NCBI RefSeq assembly: GCF_002214605.1
Contig: NZ_CP015193.1
Location: forward strand, 1,897,980-1,961,979
Length of the DNA: 64,000 bases
Direction of reading: 5' to 3'
DNA from: Thermococcus chitonophagus
Lineage (GTDB): Archaea; Methanobacteriota_B; Thermococci; Thermococcales; Thermococcaceae
Shown here: in pieces, positions 1 through 9,648 of the stretch
Position numbering within the stretch: position 1 is the first letter of the stretch
Layout: each line of letters begins with the position of its first letter
Made by a program: the position numbers and the translations under genes
Notes under the pieces: model-generated
Databases searched by the model: none
Seen by the model: the letters and a program-made list of their open reading frames with translations, nothing else
What the model was told of the DNA's origin: nothing

Positions 1-889
1 ATTTGAAATAAAAAGGCGAACACCTCAAGCCTATTTGGTTGATAGAAAGACCTTGGAGAGAGAACTTGCAAAGAAAGCTATGAGAAAGGGCGCTGAATAT
101 TATCTGGCAACTAATTTTCTAGGGTTCAGGGATGGAAAGGCCATAGTTCAGCATCTTGATTCAAAGTTTGCAATTCGGGCAGACTTCTATGTGGGGGCAG
201 ATGGCATAAATAGCACTGTCGCAAGGGAAATTAACGCCAAAACAGAAGGAGAAGTCCTAAGAGGGTGGGAACTAGAAGTGTTAGGCAACTTCAGGAGAGA
301 TAAGGTCGAAGTTTGGGTCAACAAGGAAATAAACCCAGAGTTTTTCCTCTGGGTAGCTCCGATAAACGAGGAAGAAGCTAGAGTTGGAACGTTCGGCCCA
401 ATAGATTCATTAGCTAAATTCCTCAAACTCAGGAGACTAGAGGGAGGGAAAATACTTGAATTTAAAACAGGTGCTGTAATTTTAGGATGGCGGAAACCCT
501 GGGTTAAGGAAAACGTTGCCCTTTTGGGAGATGCAGCTCTCCAGATAAAACCCACAACAGCTGGAGGGATAGTTTTTGGAGCGTATTGTGCTAGGGTTCT
601 TGCACGGGAGATATTAAAGGGGGATATCTCAAAATACGAAAAAGAATGCTCGTGGGTCAGAAACCAGATCAGCTTTGGGTTAAGAGTCAGGAAACTGTTT
701 GAGAAAATGTCCCAAGAGAGTATAGAGGAAGTTTTTGAAATTCTTGGAAGTGAAGAAGCAAGGGAAATCATAGAAAAAAGTGCTAGTTTTGATGATCATG
801 TTCAGACGATAAAAGCCATTTTAAAAAGCCCAAAGCTTTTAGCCAAGCTCATTAGGATAAGCCCAATGATACTAAGAATGCTACTATAG
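1..889 (+). CDS. FAD-dependent oxidoreductase, geranylgeranyl reductase family (5' end missing)
   Basis: The frame is open from base 2, so the N-terminal FAD-binding Rossmann motif lies outside the window. What remains shows the middle and C-terminal parts of a group of flavoproteins that includes geranylgeranyl reductases: a GADGxxS motif (VGADGINSTVA, about 65 residues in) and the second flavin-binding signature GDAALQIKPTTAGG, followed by helices. In archaea these enzymes saturate the isoprenoid chains of membrane lipids or act on related polyprenyl substrates. I infer that general role; the exact substrate is unknown. The C-terminus (residues about 205-290) is helical and rich in charged residues. 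The gene is followed by about 200 bp of degraded sequence, not by an operon partner. Confidence 0.75.
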   Translation, partial: FEIKRRTPQAYLVDRKTLERELAKKAMRKGAEYYLATNFLGFRDGKAIVQHLDSKFAIRADFYVGADGINSTVAREINAKTEGEVLRGWELEVLGNFRRDKVEVWVNKEINPEFFLWVAPINEEEARVGTFGPIDSLAKFLKLRRLEGGKILEFKTGAVILGWRKPWVKENVALLGDAALQIKPTTAGGIVFGAYCARVLAREILKGDISKYEKECSWVRNQISFGLRVRKLFEKMSQESIEEVFEILGSEEAREIIEKSASFDDHVQTIKAILKSPKLLAKLIRISPMILRMLL

Positions 890-1045
890 ATGGATTCCAG
901 ACTATGAATGTGCACGTGAGAGAACATGCTCTTCTTTATCTGATAAGGATTACATAAGCCTTCTTAAAGTGCTTCTCAAGCAGAATGATCAAGCTTGGAA
1001 GAGAATATTCAGAATGGCTAAAGACCTAGGATTCCAGAGGTGATT
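880..1045 (+). pseudogene. Short degraded coding remnant downstream of the flavoprotein gene
   Basis: In the frame just after the flavoprotein stop, about 50 codons are open and read like protein (YRWIPDYECARE, then LLKVLLKQNDQAWKRI and MAKDLGFQR), ending in TGA near 1042. No start codon or ribosome site fits. It looks like the C-terminal scrap of a lost gene. I do not recognise the family, and a chance open stretch cannot be excluded. Confidence 0.35.
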
Positions 1046-1148
1046 CCCATGGTAGTCAATATATACTCAATAGTGGCACACAAATTGGTGGGTCAAAGTG
1101 GGCAAAGTGGCCACTCCAGAAAGGGGCTCTCACAAAAGATGTTTTGGC

Positions 1149-1330
1149 AAAAAGAGGCGAAAGAAACGCTTACATATCACCCTCGATGAGGAGGTGGTCG
1201 GTGCCATGGAGAGTTTTGCTCTAAACAAGTCCAAATTCATAAACCAAACGTTGAGGTGGATTTTCTTTGGAGAAGATCCTCCAGAAGTTGTTATTGAGAG
1301 AATTCTGGTGCCCCGGCCGGGATTTGAACC
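1149..1330 (+). CDS. Ribbon-helix-helix-like small protein, ends unclear
   Basis: The frame open from 1098 to 1553 contains a plausible ribbon-helix-helix core at 1160-1260: RLHITLDEEVVGAMESF, then NKSKFINQTLRWIFFG. This resembles small thermococcal DNA-binding proteins. The rest of the frame runs antisense through the tRNA-Glu gene and into the end of the glucokinase gene, which is not believable as protein. The N-terminal side is lysine- and arginine-rich with no clear ribosome site. I therefore mark only the RHH-like part. It is probably a decayed or frameshifted regulator gene whose natural end has been lost next to the tRNA. No toxin or other partner is adjacent. Confidence 0.4.
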
Positions 1331-1383
1331 CGGGGCGCGGGCTCGAAAGGCCCGCATGTTTGACCGGGCTACACCACCGGGGC
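1306..1383 (-). tRNA. tRNA-Glu (anticodon UUC)
   Basis: On the minus strand this folds as a full cloverleaf: acceptor GCCCCGG pairs with CCGGGGC, discriminator A and encoded CCA at 1306-1308, a TTCAAAT T-loop, and an anticodon stem CGGGC/GCCCG around loop CTTTCGA, giving anticodon TTC. There is no intron. It lies immediately downstream of the glucokinase gene, on the same strand. Confidence 0.95.
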
Positions 1384-1438
1384 AGCCCATTAGCATCTCC
1401 CCTAAAACCGATTTAAAAAGTTTTCGAATAAAAATAGA

Positions 1439-2812
<1,374 letters not shown>

Positions 2813-2835
2813 TCACCCTGAGGGATAAGACAGTA

Positions 2836-2852
2836 AAAAATTTAAATCTTTG
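2836..2852 (-). promoter_or_regulatory. TATA/BRE promoter of ADP-glucokinase
   Basis: On the minus strand an AAAG BRE-like purine run leads into TTTAAATT. This sits 30-45 bp upstream of the ATG and just after the D box of the neighbouring sRNA. Confidence 0.6.
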
Positions 2853-2855
2853 CTC

Positions 2856-2916
2856 GGTGTCAGGGGCCGATTAGCTCATCACAGCTCAGCTACCTACCCT
2901 TTCTTCATCCACCAAG
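2856..2916 (-). ncRNA. C/D box guide sRNA overlapping the signal peptidase stop codon
   Basis: Reading the minus strand: a C-like box GGATGA (2905-2910), a 15-nt guide, D' box CTGA (2886-2889), a 3-nt spacer, C' box GTGATGA (2876-2882), a 12-nt guide and D box CTGA (2860-2863). The outer ends CTTGGTG and CACCGAG pair as a 7-bp terminal stem with one G-U pair. Box order, spacer and guide lengths are those of archaeal 2'-O-methylation guide RNAs. The C box departs from RTGATGA and is shared with the last codon and TGA stop of the signal peptidase gene. Confidence 0.7.
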
Positions 2917-3369
2917 ACCGAATATTTCCCTAAGCTTTATCGATATCCATCCTATCTTAGGAATTACGAGAAGAGCTTTAGCCTCTATCGCCTGCTGGGG
3001 CACACAATCCAAAACTCCTGCGGGTGTTGGATATAAGTCTGGAATGGGATTATTATCCCCCCATGTTACGAAACACAACTCCTCCCTACCATTAACTACT
3101 ATCTCCTTAATCTCCCTGACCCTATGGATTATTGGATATTTTGCTAGGGGGCTTTTATACACGACAACATCACCAATCTTAACATCTTCAGGCTTTACTC
3201 CCTCAAGAACGACAACATCCCCCCTATAGAAAACAGGTTCCATAGATCCACTAACCACAACTACCAAAGGCATGTTAGTATGAAGAACGAGCCTAAGGCC
3301 AGAGTAAAGCCCAAGGGCCACAAGGATTATTAGAGCCGTGGATATAACTTCCTTAACTGCCCCCTCCAT
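2905..3369 (-). CDS. Signal peptidase I (S26, archaeal/ER type)
   Basis: This membrane protease removes signal peptides from Sec-exported proteins on the outer face of the membrane. It is 154 residues long, with one N-terminal membrane helix (about residues 8-28), the catalytic Ser in SGSMEP (about residue 41), the catalytic His in IIHRV (about residue 82, in place of the bacterial Lys), and the third conserved block WGDNNPIPD. This is the general-purpose type and differs from the larger SipW-like enzyme at 14.6 kb. The gene starts inside the DUF531 gene upstream (about 40 bp overlap), so the two are translated together. Its stop codon doubles as the C box of an sRNA. Confidence 0.9.
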   Translation of the reverse strand: MEGAVKEVISTALIILVALGLYSGLRLVLHTNMPLVVVVSGSMEPVFYRGDVVVLEGVKPEDVKIGDVVVYKSPLAKYPIIHRVREIKEIVVNGREELCFVTWGDNNPIPDLYPTPAGVLDCVPQQAIEAKALLVIPKIGWISIKLREIFGLGG

Positions 3370-3902
3370 TTTAAAGCCTCCATCAGCGTTCTAATTTTTG
3401 CAGGGATTATACCTATAGCAGTACATGTTTCAAGACTGACTCCTTTTCCGTCAGTTATGTCAAGGTGATACCTTGACATCTTAAGTATTTCCTTTGGTAA
3501 ACCATGTCTTCCCAACCCTATTATCAAGAAGAAGCTTTTTCCACGGAGTGCATCCTCTGCAACTTTCAGAGCACTTATACTCTTTTCAGAGGAAGGAGAA
3601 GAGGTTGTAGCAATGGAGATCCCAAATTGAGGTGGAAAGCCCCTCCTGGGAAATTCTAAGATGTGAAATTTATTTGATTTAGAAAGCTCCAGTAAATACC
3701 TACCGCCCTCTCCTATGGTCGTAGTAGAAGCTACATTCTCCGCTATTATTTTCGGATCATCTTCATTGAAGGGAAATCCAATCAGTGCCAAATGAAAATT
3801 AAAAGCATAAGCGACAGGAGCAGCTCTAGCTATTGCCCTTATATGAGCTTCATGAAGCTTTTTTGTATCATAAGTGTTGTAAAGACCAATCGTCAGCATC
3901 AC
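3330..3902 (-). CDS. DUF531 family protein
   Basis: A 190-residue cytoplasmic protein that I recognise as the archaeal DUF531 family from its start (LTIGLYNTYDTKKLHEAH) and from the C-terminal part (GLGRHGLPKEIL, then HYHLDITD-like and CTAIGIIPAKI). The glycine-rich turns and the knot-like arrangement of the C-terminal third are reminiscent of SPOUT-type RNA methyltransferases; that likeness is an inference. Function is not established. It overlaps the downstream signal peptidase gene by about 40 bp, a pairing I remember as conserved in Pyrococcus. The start is ATG or the adjacent second ATG. Confidence 0.7.
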   Translation of the reverse strand: MMLTIGLYNTYDTKKLHEAHIRAIARAAPVAYAFNFHLALIGFPFNEDDPKIIAENVASTTTIGEGGRYLLELSKSNKFHILEFPRRGFPPQFGISIATTSSPSSEKSISALKVAEDALRGKSFFLIIGLGRHGLPKEILKMSRYHLDITDGKGVSLETCTAIGIIPAKIRTLMEALKWRGQLRKLYPRL

Positions 3903-3968
3903 CCATTAGTTCACAAATAGAACTTAAAGCTTACCGAAGGAGAAGTATTTAATAACTAGAACTGCCAA

Positions 3969-5009
3969 ATGAAAAGCATGGACATTAAGGAAATTGTAAA
4001 TATGATAGAGAAGGGACTTATTGAAGAGGCATTACAATACCTCGATGTGCTTGAAGACATTGAAAAAGTCATTGTCCTAGCTAAAGCAAGCATGGTAACT
4101 GGAAACTTTGAGCTTATTGATGATGCTCTTTATATTCTGGAGAAGTCTATCAAAAAACCTGATGACAAGATAATTGGATATTCTGAAATAGCGATGGCTC
4201 TGGCCAAAATGGGAGATTATGAAAGCTCAACTGAGTATTTTAATAAAGCCATCGAGCTTTTAAATAAACTTGATCAGTATAGCGCCGCAGTATCTGCAAT
4301 GCTCATTGGTAATCGACTAGCAAAAGCGGGTTTTTATGATTCCGCATTTGAAACATTTGAATATTCATTCGACCAGATAATAGACCTGGATATTGAAGTT
4401 TCGAGGAAAACAGACCTCATATTGAGCTTAGCAGATATAATAGAAAAAACTGGTGACGAATTGCCTTCAGATATTGCACTCAAATTTTATGAGAGGGCTT
4501 ATGACATATTCGATAAGCTGAAGGTAGGTCAAAGAGCAGGTGTTCTAGAGAAGAAGATAAGGCTCGCAAAGATATTTTCATTAACTAGGGATCCAGAGAT
4601 AAGGAAGCTAAGCTATGAAGGAAGATTCAAACAGGCAATTTACAAAGCCCATGAGAGGTTTAGCAGAGATAAGAGGGGTATTGTCCTTTTGGAAATGACA
4701 CTTTGGGCAAAAGAAAATAACATGCCAATAAAGCATGAACTACTCGAAATGGCGCTTAAAGAGCTTGAAAATTCAAATACTGAGGACAAGGATATGAAAA
4801 GAGCAGTTGAGATTCTTACTGAACTAGACGAATTCCAGAAAGCGATTGAATTCGCAGAAAAGATAAGAGATCCAAAGGTAAGAGATGAGGCCCTTGCAAA
4901 AATAGCTGAAAAACTAGCTGAACTAGGAGAAGTCAAGGCAGTTAGGGAGATAATAATACCAAGAATAGAAAGCGAAGAGGTTAAGAGGAGGCTGTTTTCA
5001 AAGCTTTAA
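3969..5009 (+). CDS. Alpha-helical (TPR/HEAT-like) repeat protein
   Basis: A 346-residue protein made almost wholly of paired amphipathic helices, for example GLIEEALQYLDVLEDIEKVIVLAKA, here quoted in part (GLIEEALQYLDVLED), and MGDYESSTEYFNKAIELL, with A/G/Y spacing typical of TPR repeats. There is no signal peptide and no catalytic motif. Such proteins are scaffolds. The partner cannot be told. A related protein lies at 9649-10665 in this window. The DMT transporter gene starts 2 bp after the stop, so they probably share a transcript, although no functional link is apparent. Confidence 0.7.
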   Translation: MKSMDIKEIVNMIEKGLIEEALQYLDVLEDIEKVIVLAKASMVTGNFELIDDALYILEKSIKKPDDKIIGYSEIAMALAKMGDYESSTEYFNKAIELLNKLDQYSAAVSAMLIGNRLAKAGFYDSAFETFEYSFDQIIDLDIEVSRKTDLILSLADIIEKTGDELPSDIALKFYERAYDIFDKLKVGQRAGVLEKKIRLAKIFSLTRDPEIRKLSYEGRFKQAIYKAHERFSRDKRGIVLLEMTLWAKENNMPIKHELLEMALKELENSNTEDKDMKRAVEILTELDEFQKAIEFAEKIRDPKVRDEALAKIAEKLAELGEVKAVREIIIPRIESEEVKRRLFSKL

Positions 5010-5011
5010 AC

Positions 5012-5854
5012 ATGGAGGAGAAGACAAGAGCTTCACTAATCCTCCTTAGTCTCTCGGTAATCTGGGGTTCAACGTTTCCTATAATGAAGGTAGCTGTCGC
5101 TAGCTTCCCTCCACTTACTTTCATAGCCCTAAGATTTTGGACAGCTTCAGTAATAATGTTCATTTCCCTAAGAAAGAAGTTGAAAAGACATCAAGTAATT
5201 CCTGGGTTAATTTTGGGGATAACCCTATTCCTAGGGCATGGTTTTCAGATCGTTGGACTAAAGTACACTACAGCTTCAAACTCGGCCTTTATAACTTCCC
5301 TCTACGTCGTTTTTACCCCTTTTGTCGCTTATTTAATCCTAAGGAAGGGAATAAAGGCCGAAGATTCCATTGCTCTATCTTTAGCCATCATTGGCCTTTA
5401 CCTAATTTCCAACGCGAGGCTGTCCTTAAACTATGGGGATCTCCTTACAATGATAGCGGCATTAAGCTTCGCCTTCCAGATAGTTCTCGTGGAGTATTTC
5501 AGCAGGTATGGAATAGGAATAGCCTTTTGGCAGGTCTTTTGGAATGCCATGCTTTCGACGTCCTACGCTCTAATTGTTGAAGGCTTACAAATGCCAAAGG
5601 AGAGCGTTCTCCTTGCAATCCTTTACACCGGAATATTCGCCACGGCATTAGCGTTCTTCGCTCAGGTTAAGTACCAGCCCAAGGTTGAACCCTATAGAGC
5701 GGCAATACTCTACTCTGCCGAACCTGTATTCGGGCATTTATTCTCCCTTATAACCCTGGGAGAGGTTCTTTCAATAAAAGGCTACTTAGGGGCACTCCTG
5801 ATAATGTCGGCAATATGGATAGAATTGTACAAAGAAAAGCTTAATAGGGATTGA
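5012..5854 (+). CDS. EamA/DMT-family membrane transporter
   Basis: A 280-residue membrane protein with about ten hydrophobic helices arranged as two EamA repeats of five. It opens with the family's typical SVIWGSTFPIMKVAV, and the second repeat begins near residue 145 (ALSFAFQIVLVEYFS), ending with SAEPVFGHLFSLITLGE. Family members export amino acids, nucleosides or other small metabolites. The substrate cannot be predicted. It follows the repeat protein by 2 bp, and its 3' end leads directly into the peptidase gene. Confidence 0.88.
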   Translation: MEEKTRASLILLSLSVIWGSTFPIMKVAVASFPPLTFIALRFWTASVIMFISLRKKLKRHQVIPGLILGITLFLGHGFQIVGLKYTTASNSAFITSLYVVFTPFVAYLILRKGIKAEDSIALSLAIIGLYLISNARLSLNYGDLLTMIAALSFAFQIVLVEYFSRYGIGIAFWQVFWNAMLSTSYALIVEGLQMPKESVLLAILYTGIFATALAFFAQVKYQPKVEPYRAAILYSAEPVFGHLFSLITLGEVLSIKGYLGALLIMSAIWIELYKEKLNRD

Positions 5855-5880
5855 TGCAATTAGGTTTTGGTGATACCGTT

Positions 5881-7743
5881 ATGAGTGGCATCGAATGGAA
5901 TGAGAAGACCTTTACAAAGTTCGCATATTTAGGCGACCCCAGAACCAAAGGCAATCTAGCGGCCTACGTACTAACAAAGGCGAACCTTGAAAGCAACAAG
6001 TACGAGAGTACGATAGTAATTGAAGACCTAGAAACTGGAAAGAGAAAGTACATAGAGAACGCCTCAATGCCCAGGATCTCCCCAGATGGAAAGAGAATAG
6101 CGTTCATGAGAGCCAACGAGGAGAAAAAGAAAAGCGAAATCTGGGTTGCCGACATAGAGACCCTTACCGCAAAGAAAGTCCTCGAGGCTAAGAACGTAAA
6201 GTCAGTAGAGTGGAACGAAGATTCAAGGAGGCTCCTAGTTGTAGGGTTCAAGAGGAGGGACGATGAAGACTTCGTATTTGAGGATGACGTTCCGGTGTGG
6301 TTTGACAGGCTAGGCTTCTTTGATGGGGAGAAGACAACGTTCTGGATCTTAGATACCGAAGCAGAGGAGATAATAGAAGAGTTCGAAAAGCCCAGGTTCT
6401 CATTAGGAATATGGCATGGAAATTCGATAGTTGTCAACGTTCCGCACAGGAAGGGAATTCCACAGTACTTCAAGTTCTGGGACATATACATCTGGAAGGA
6501 TGGAGAAGAGGAGAAGATATTTGAGAAGGTTTCGTTCCAAGCTGTAGACTCCGACGGCAAGAGAATTCTCCTCTACGGAAAGCCAGAGAAGAAGTACATG
6601 AGCGAGCACGACAAGCTTTACATCTACGAAGACGGCAAGGTTACCGGAATAATGGAGGAGATCGACAGGGAAGCAGGGCAGGCAAAGATTAAGGATGGAA
6701 AAGTCTACTTTACGCTGTACGAGGAGGGTAGCGTTAACCTTTACGTCTGGGATGGTGAGATTAAGGAGATAGCAAAAGGAAAGCACTGGATAATGGGGTT
6801 TGATGTTGATAAGGTAGTTGTCTATCTAAAGGAAACAGCTACAAGGCTAAGGGAGCTCTACGTCTGGGACGGAGAAGAGAGACAGCTAACGGACTACAAC
6901 GGGCTGATATTCAAGAAGCTCAAAACGTACGAGCCAAAGCACTTCCGCTTTAAGTCGCTCGACCTTGAGATAGATGGATGGTACATAAAGCCGGAGATCA
7001 AGGAGGGAGAGAAGGCCCCAGTAATAGTCTTCGTCCATGGTGGACCTAAGGGGATGTACGGTTATTACTTCAAGTACGAGATGCAGTTAATGGCCAGCAA
7101 GGGCTACTACATAGTCTTCGTCAACCCGAGAGGAAGCAACGGTTACAGCGAAGACTTTGCACTGAGAGTTCTAACTAGAACTGGCCTAGAGGACTTCCAG
7201 GATATAATGAACGGGATAGAAGAGTTCTTCAAGCTTGAGCCCCAAGCCGATAGGGAGAGGGTTGGTATTACTGGAATAAGCTACGGAGGATTCATGACCA
7301 ACTGGGCCCTAACCCAATCCGAGCTGTTCAAGGCGGGAATAAGCGAGAACGGCATAAGCTACTGGCTGACCAGCTATGCCTTCTCCGATATAGGCCTCTG
7401 GTTCGACAAAGAGGTTATAGGAGAAAACCCACTGGAGAACGAGAACTTTAGGAAGTTAAGCCCATTGTTCTACGCAAAGAATGTCAAAGCTCCAATACTG
7501 CTCATACACTCCCTCGAGGACTACCGCTGTCCGCTTGATCAGTCGGTGATGTTCTACCACGTGCTCAAGGACTTAGGGAAGGAAGCTTACATTGCGATAT
7601 TCAAGCGCGGTCCGCACGGCCACAGCATCACAGGAAGTCCGAAGCACAGGATGAAGAGGTACAAACTATTCATTGAGTTCTTCGAGAGGAAGCTCAAGAA
7701 GTACGAGGAAGGCTTCGACGTGGAGAAGATAATGAAGGAGTAG
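5881..7743 (+). CDS. S9 family acylaminoacyl/dipeptidyl peptidase
   Basis: A cytoplasmic serine peptidase of the prolyl oligopeptidase family, 620 residues from the chosen ATG, which follows GGTGAT. The N-terminal part (residues about 1-350) has repeated beta-propeller blades with DG and WxxD motifs. The C-terminal alpha/beta-hydrolase domain holds the nucleophile Ser in GISYGGFMTN, the Asp in HSLEDYRCP and the His in GPHGHS. It removes N-terminal residues, possibly acylated, from short peptides and probably feeds the peptide fermentation of Pyrococcus. The enzyme resembles archaeal acylaminoacyl peptidases. Exact specificity needs assays. An in-frame extension upstream to 5851 exists, but it overlaps the transporter gene. 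Confidence 0.9.
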   Translation: MSGIEWNEKTFTKFAYLGDPRTKGNLAAYVLTKANLESNKYESTIVIEDLETGKRKYIENASMPRISPDGKRIAFMRANEEKKKSEIWVADIETLTAKKVLEAKNVKSVEWNEDSRRLLVVGFKRRDDEDFVFEDDVPVWFDRLGFFDGEKTTFWILDTEAEEIIEEFEKPRFSLGIWHGNSIVVNVPHRKGIPQYFKFWDIYIWKDGEEEKIFEKVSFQAVDSDGKRILLYGKPEKKYMSEHDKLYIYEDGKVTGIMEEIDREAGQAKIKDGKVYFTLYEEGSVNLYVWDGEIKEIAKGKHWIMGFDVDKVVVYLKETATRLRELYVWDGEERQLTDYNGLIFKKLKTYEPKHFRFKSLDLEIDGWYIKPEIKEGEKAPVIVFVHGGPKGMYGYYFKYEMQLMASKGYYIVFVNPRGSNGYSEDFALRVLTRTGLEDFQDIMNGIEEFFKLEPQADRERVGITGISYGGFMTNWALTQSELFKAGISENGISYWLTSYAFSDIGLWFDKEVIGENPLENENFRKLSPLFYAKNVKAPILLIHSLEDYRCPLDQSVMFYHVLKDLGKEAYIAIFKRGPHGHSITGSPKHRMKRYKLFIEFFERKLKKYEEGFDVEKIMKE

Positions 7744-7799
7744 CTCAGAGCGCGCTACATTCATCATTTTTTCAGACAGGGATGGAGCTCATCATCGCT
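7743..7799 (-). ncRNA. C/D box guide sRNA downstream of vapC
   Basis: Minus strand: C box ATGATGA (7789-7795), a 13-nt guide, D' box CTGA (7772-7775), a 4-nt spacer, C' box ATGATGA (7761-7767), a 12-nt guide ending GCGCGCT, D box CTGA (7745-7748), with GC on both outer ends. All four boxes match consensus. The target rRNA or tRNA sites are the complements of the two guides. I could not assign them. It sits in the 60-bp gap between the S9 peptidase stop and the PIN gene stop. Confidence 0.88.
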
Positions 7800-7804
7800 T
7801 TAGA

Positions 7805-8251
7805 TTATTTTGTTTCAAGAAACTCTTCAGGCCTTAAGATTTTTATTCTATGCCCATATATTTGAACTTCCTTGTTTTCATCCCTTAAATCAAGGAGGTC
7901 ATTATCCAAGGTCACTATGTATTCAGCTTTGGCTTCATAAGCTATTTCTAAAAACTTGTTATCCTTCGGATCCCTACATAGAAGAACTTGCTCTTTTGGA
8001 TTCACTAAGATAACAGAGCTATTCACAAAAAGATACGTCAAAATTGCGATTTCCGCATTACCTCCAAGGAGCTTCAGAATCTTATTACTGAAGAGGACGT
8101 CATACAATTCTTTCATTGCCTCGTTCGAAGAATACGCCTCAAATTTTCCAGCAAACATGTGTTTCAAGATCTTCGCCGGCGCCACTTTGGGATTCCCCAA
8201 TACCGCCGAGACTATAACGCTTGTATCGACGACAACTCTCTTTCTTTTCAT
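7805..8251 (-). CDS. PIN-domain toxin (VapC-like)
   Basis: A 148-residue PIN-domain ribonuclease. It shows the first catalytic Asp in VVVDTSVIVSAVLG, a conserved Glu in the helix NEAMKELYDVL, then CRDPKDNKFLEIAYEAKAEY, quoted here as DPKDNKFLE, and the late acidic pair in IVTLDNDLLDL. The N-terminus with NPKVAPAKIL places it in the COG1569-type group of PIN toxins. The gene overlaps the RHH antitoxin gene by 4 bp (ATGA), the normal arrangement for a toxin-antitoxin operon. All acidic residues appear present, so the toxin is probably active. Confidence 0.88.
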   Translation of the reverse strand: MKRKRVVVDTSVIVSAVLGNPKVAPAKILKHMFAGKFEAYSSNEAMKELYDVLFSNKILKLLGGNAEIAILTYLFVNSSVILVNPKEQVLLCRDPKDNKFLEIAYEAKAEYIVTLDNDLLDLRDENKEVQIYGHRIKILRPEEFLETK

Positions 8252-8541
8252 TTCCGGACTTCCTCCAGAATTTTAAGAACTTCTTTCTCAGAAAGTTTTG
8301 GACTTGCTTCCTCTAGTAACTCAAAGTACTTCTCAACTAATTCAGGAGTCATCTTAATCCTTACATTTGAAAGATACTCTTTCAGCGTTTCCTGAAGGGC
8401 ATAGTTAACAAAGTCACTCTTGTCTTTAAAGAAGCCAAGCTCTACCAATATCTCAATAGCCTTGACGACATTTTCCGGAACTCTAACACTCATGTGTACA
8501 GTTTTTCTTGCCGATTTTTTCTTCTTAATTAAAGTCTTCAT
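8248..8541 (-). CDS. Ribbon-helix-helix antitoxin of the PIN toxin
   Basis: A 97-residue protein with a basic tail (KTLIKKKKSARK) and an RHH core, TVHMSVRVPENVVKAIEIL then KDKSDFVNYALQE, followed by an acidic helical region (residues about 60-97) that would bind and block the toxin. The start chosen is the ATG after GGGGAG. An in-frame extension to 8562 is less likely because it would include the probable transcription start. Such antitoxins repress their own operon, and a palindrome lies at the promoter. Confidence 0.83.
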   Translation of the reverse strand: MKTLIKKKKSARKTVHMSVRVPENVVKAIEILVELGFFKDKSDFVNYALQETLKEYLSNVRIKMTPELVEKYFELLEEASPKLSEKEVLKILEEVRK

Positions 8542-8555
8542 CTCCCCATCACTGT

Positions 8556-8588
8556 AGCACATGTGTCACACAAGTTTATATGGCTTTC
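8556..8588 (-). promoter_or_regulatory. Promoter and palindromic operator of the PIN/RHH operon
   Basis: The minus strand has a CATATAAAC box followed by TGTGTGACACA and CACATGTG, two overlapping palindromes at 8558-8572. They lie where transcription should start, a fitting site for binding of the RHH antitoxin. Confidence 0.5.
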
Positions 8589-8601
8589 GACAAAAGAATT
8601 A

Positions 8602-9606
8602 TCAGAAGAATCCAGGCTTCCTAATCTTGATGACCTCCCTGTTCACCAAGGTTGGAGGAACTTCTCCCCTCTTGAATGCTATCAAATTCCTCGCAACCAA
8701 CTCAGCCATCCCCTCTCTAGCCCCAAAGGTTGCACTTCCTATATGTGGAGTTAGAACCACGTTCTCAAGGCTGAAGAGCTCCTCATTGTAGTACGGCTCC
8801 TCCTCGTAGACGTCAAGTCCAGCCCCAGCTATCCACCCCTCCTTCAGGGCCTTTATCAATGCCCTAGTATCAACGACCTTGCCCCTAGCTACGTTCACCA
8901 GTATTGCCGTAGGCTTCATCAGCTTAAGCCTCTCCTCGTTTATCATGTACATGGTTTCCTTCGTTAAGGGAACTGCCAAGACAACAAAATCGCTCTCCCT
9001 CAAGAGTTCTTCCAAGGGTTTAAACTCTGCATTCAGTTCTTTCTCCACTTCAGGCTTCCTTGTCCTTGAGTAGTAGAGGATTCTCATTCCGAATCCTTTA
9101 GCCCTTCTCGCCACGGCCTGCCCTATCCTCCCAAAGCCTACTATTCCTATCGTTTTACCATAAACGTCGTAACCCAGGAACCATTTTGGATGCCATGCAA
9201 TTCCTTTCCTCTTCCACTCTCCCGTCCTAACGAACTTATCTCCCTTGACTAAGTGCCTTGCCGTTGCCAACAGTAAAGCGAACGCTAGATCGGCCGTTGC
9301 ATCGGTAAGGACATCTGGCGTGTTCGTTACATAAATTCCCCTCTTTGTGGCCTCCTCAACGTCGATGTTATCGTAGCCAACTGCGTAATTAGCGACTATC
9401 CTAAGCCTCGGGGCATTCTCGAACACTTCCCTGTCAATTTTCTCGCTTAACATCGTAACTAACGCGTCAACGTCTTTAACCCTCTCCAAGAGCACCTTCC
9501 TGGATATCTCCCTTTCTTCCTCCCATACCTCAACTTCGAACTCTTTCTCAAGCAACTTTATTCCATTCTCTGGAATCTCCCTCGTAATGAAGACCTTCGG
9601 CCTCAT
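8602..9606 (-). CDS. gyaR: Glyoxylate reductase (D-2-hydroxyacid dehydrogenase)
   Basis: A cytoplasmic NAD(P)H-dependent reductase that converts glyoxylate to glycolate; hydroxypyruvate is a usual second substrate. It has 334 residues, the length I recall for the Pyrococcus enzyme. The Rossmann motif [16 protein letters not shown] is at about 150-165, the catalytic Arg in [10 protein letters not shown] near 240, the Glu in LDVYEEEP, and the His in TPHIGSAT near 288. The ATG was chosen because it follows GGTGGTGAGG; an earlier TTG gives four extra residues. A paralogue with altered motifs is at 54391-55395. Confidence 0.92.
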   Translation of the reverse strand: MRPKVFITREIPENGIKLLEKEFEVEVWEEEREISRKVLLERVKDVDALVTMLSEKIDREVFENAPRLRIVANYAVGYDNIDVEEATKRGIYVTNTPDVLTDATADLAFALLLATARHLVKGDKFVRTGEWKRKGIAWHPKWFLGYDVYGKTIGIVGFGRIGQAVARRAKGFGMRILYYSRTRKPEVEKELNAEFKPLEELLRESDFVVLAVPLTKETMYMINEERLKLMKPTAILVNVARGKVVDTRALIKALKEGWIAGAGLDVYEEEPYYNEELFSLENVVLTPHIGSATFGAREGMAELVARNLIAFKRGEVPPTLVNREVIKIRKPGFF

Positions 9607-9648
9607 CCTCACCACCAAAACATTTTATTCCTGGAGGGCAAATAAATC

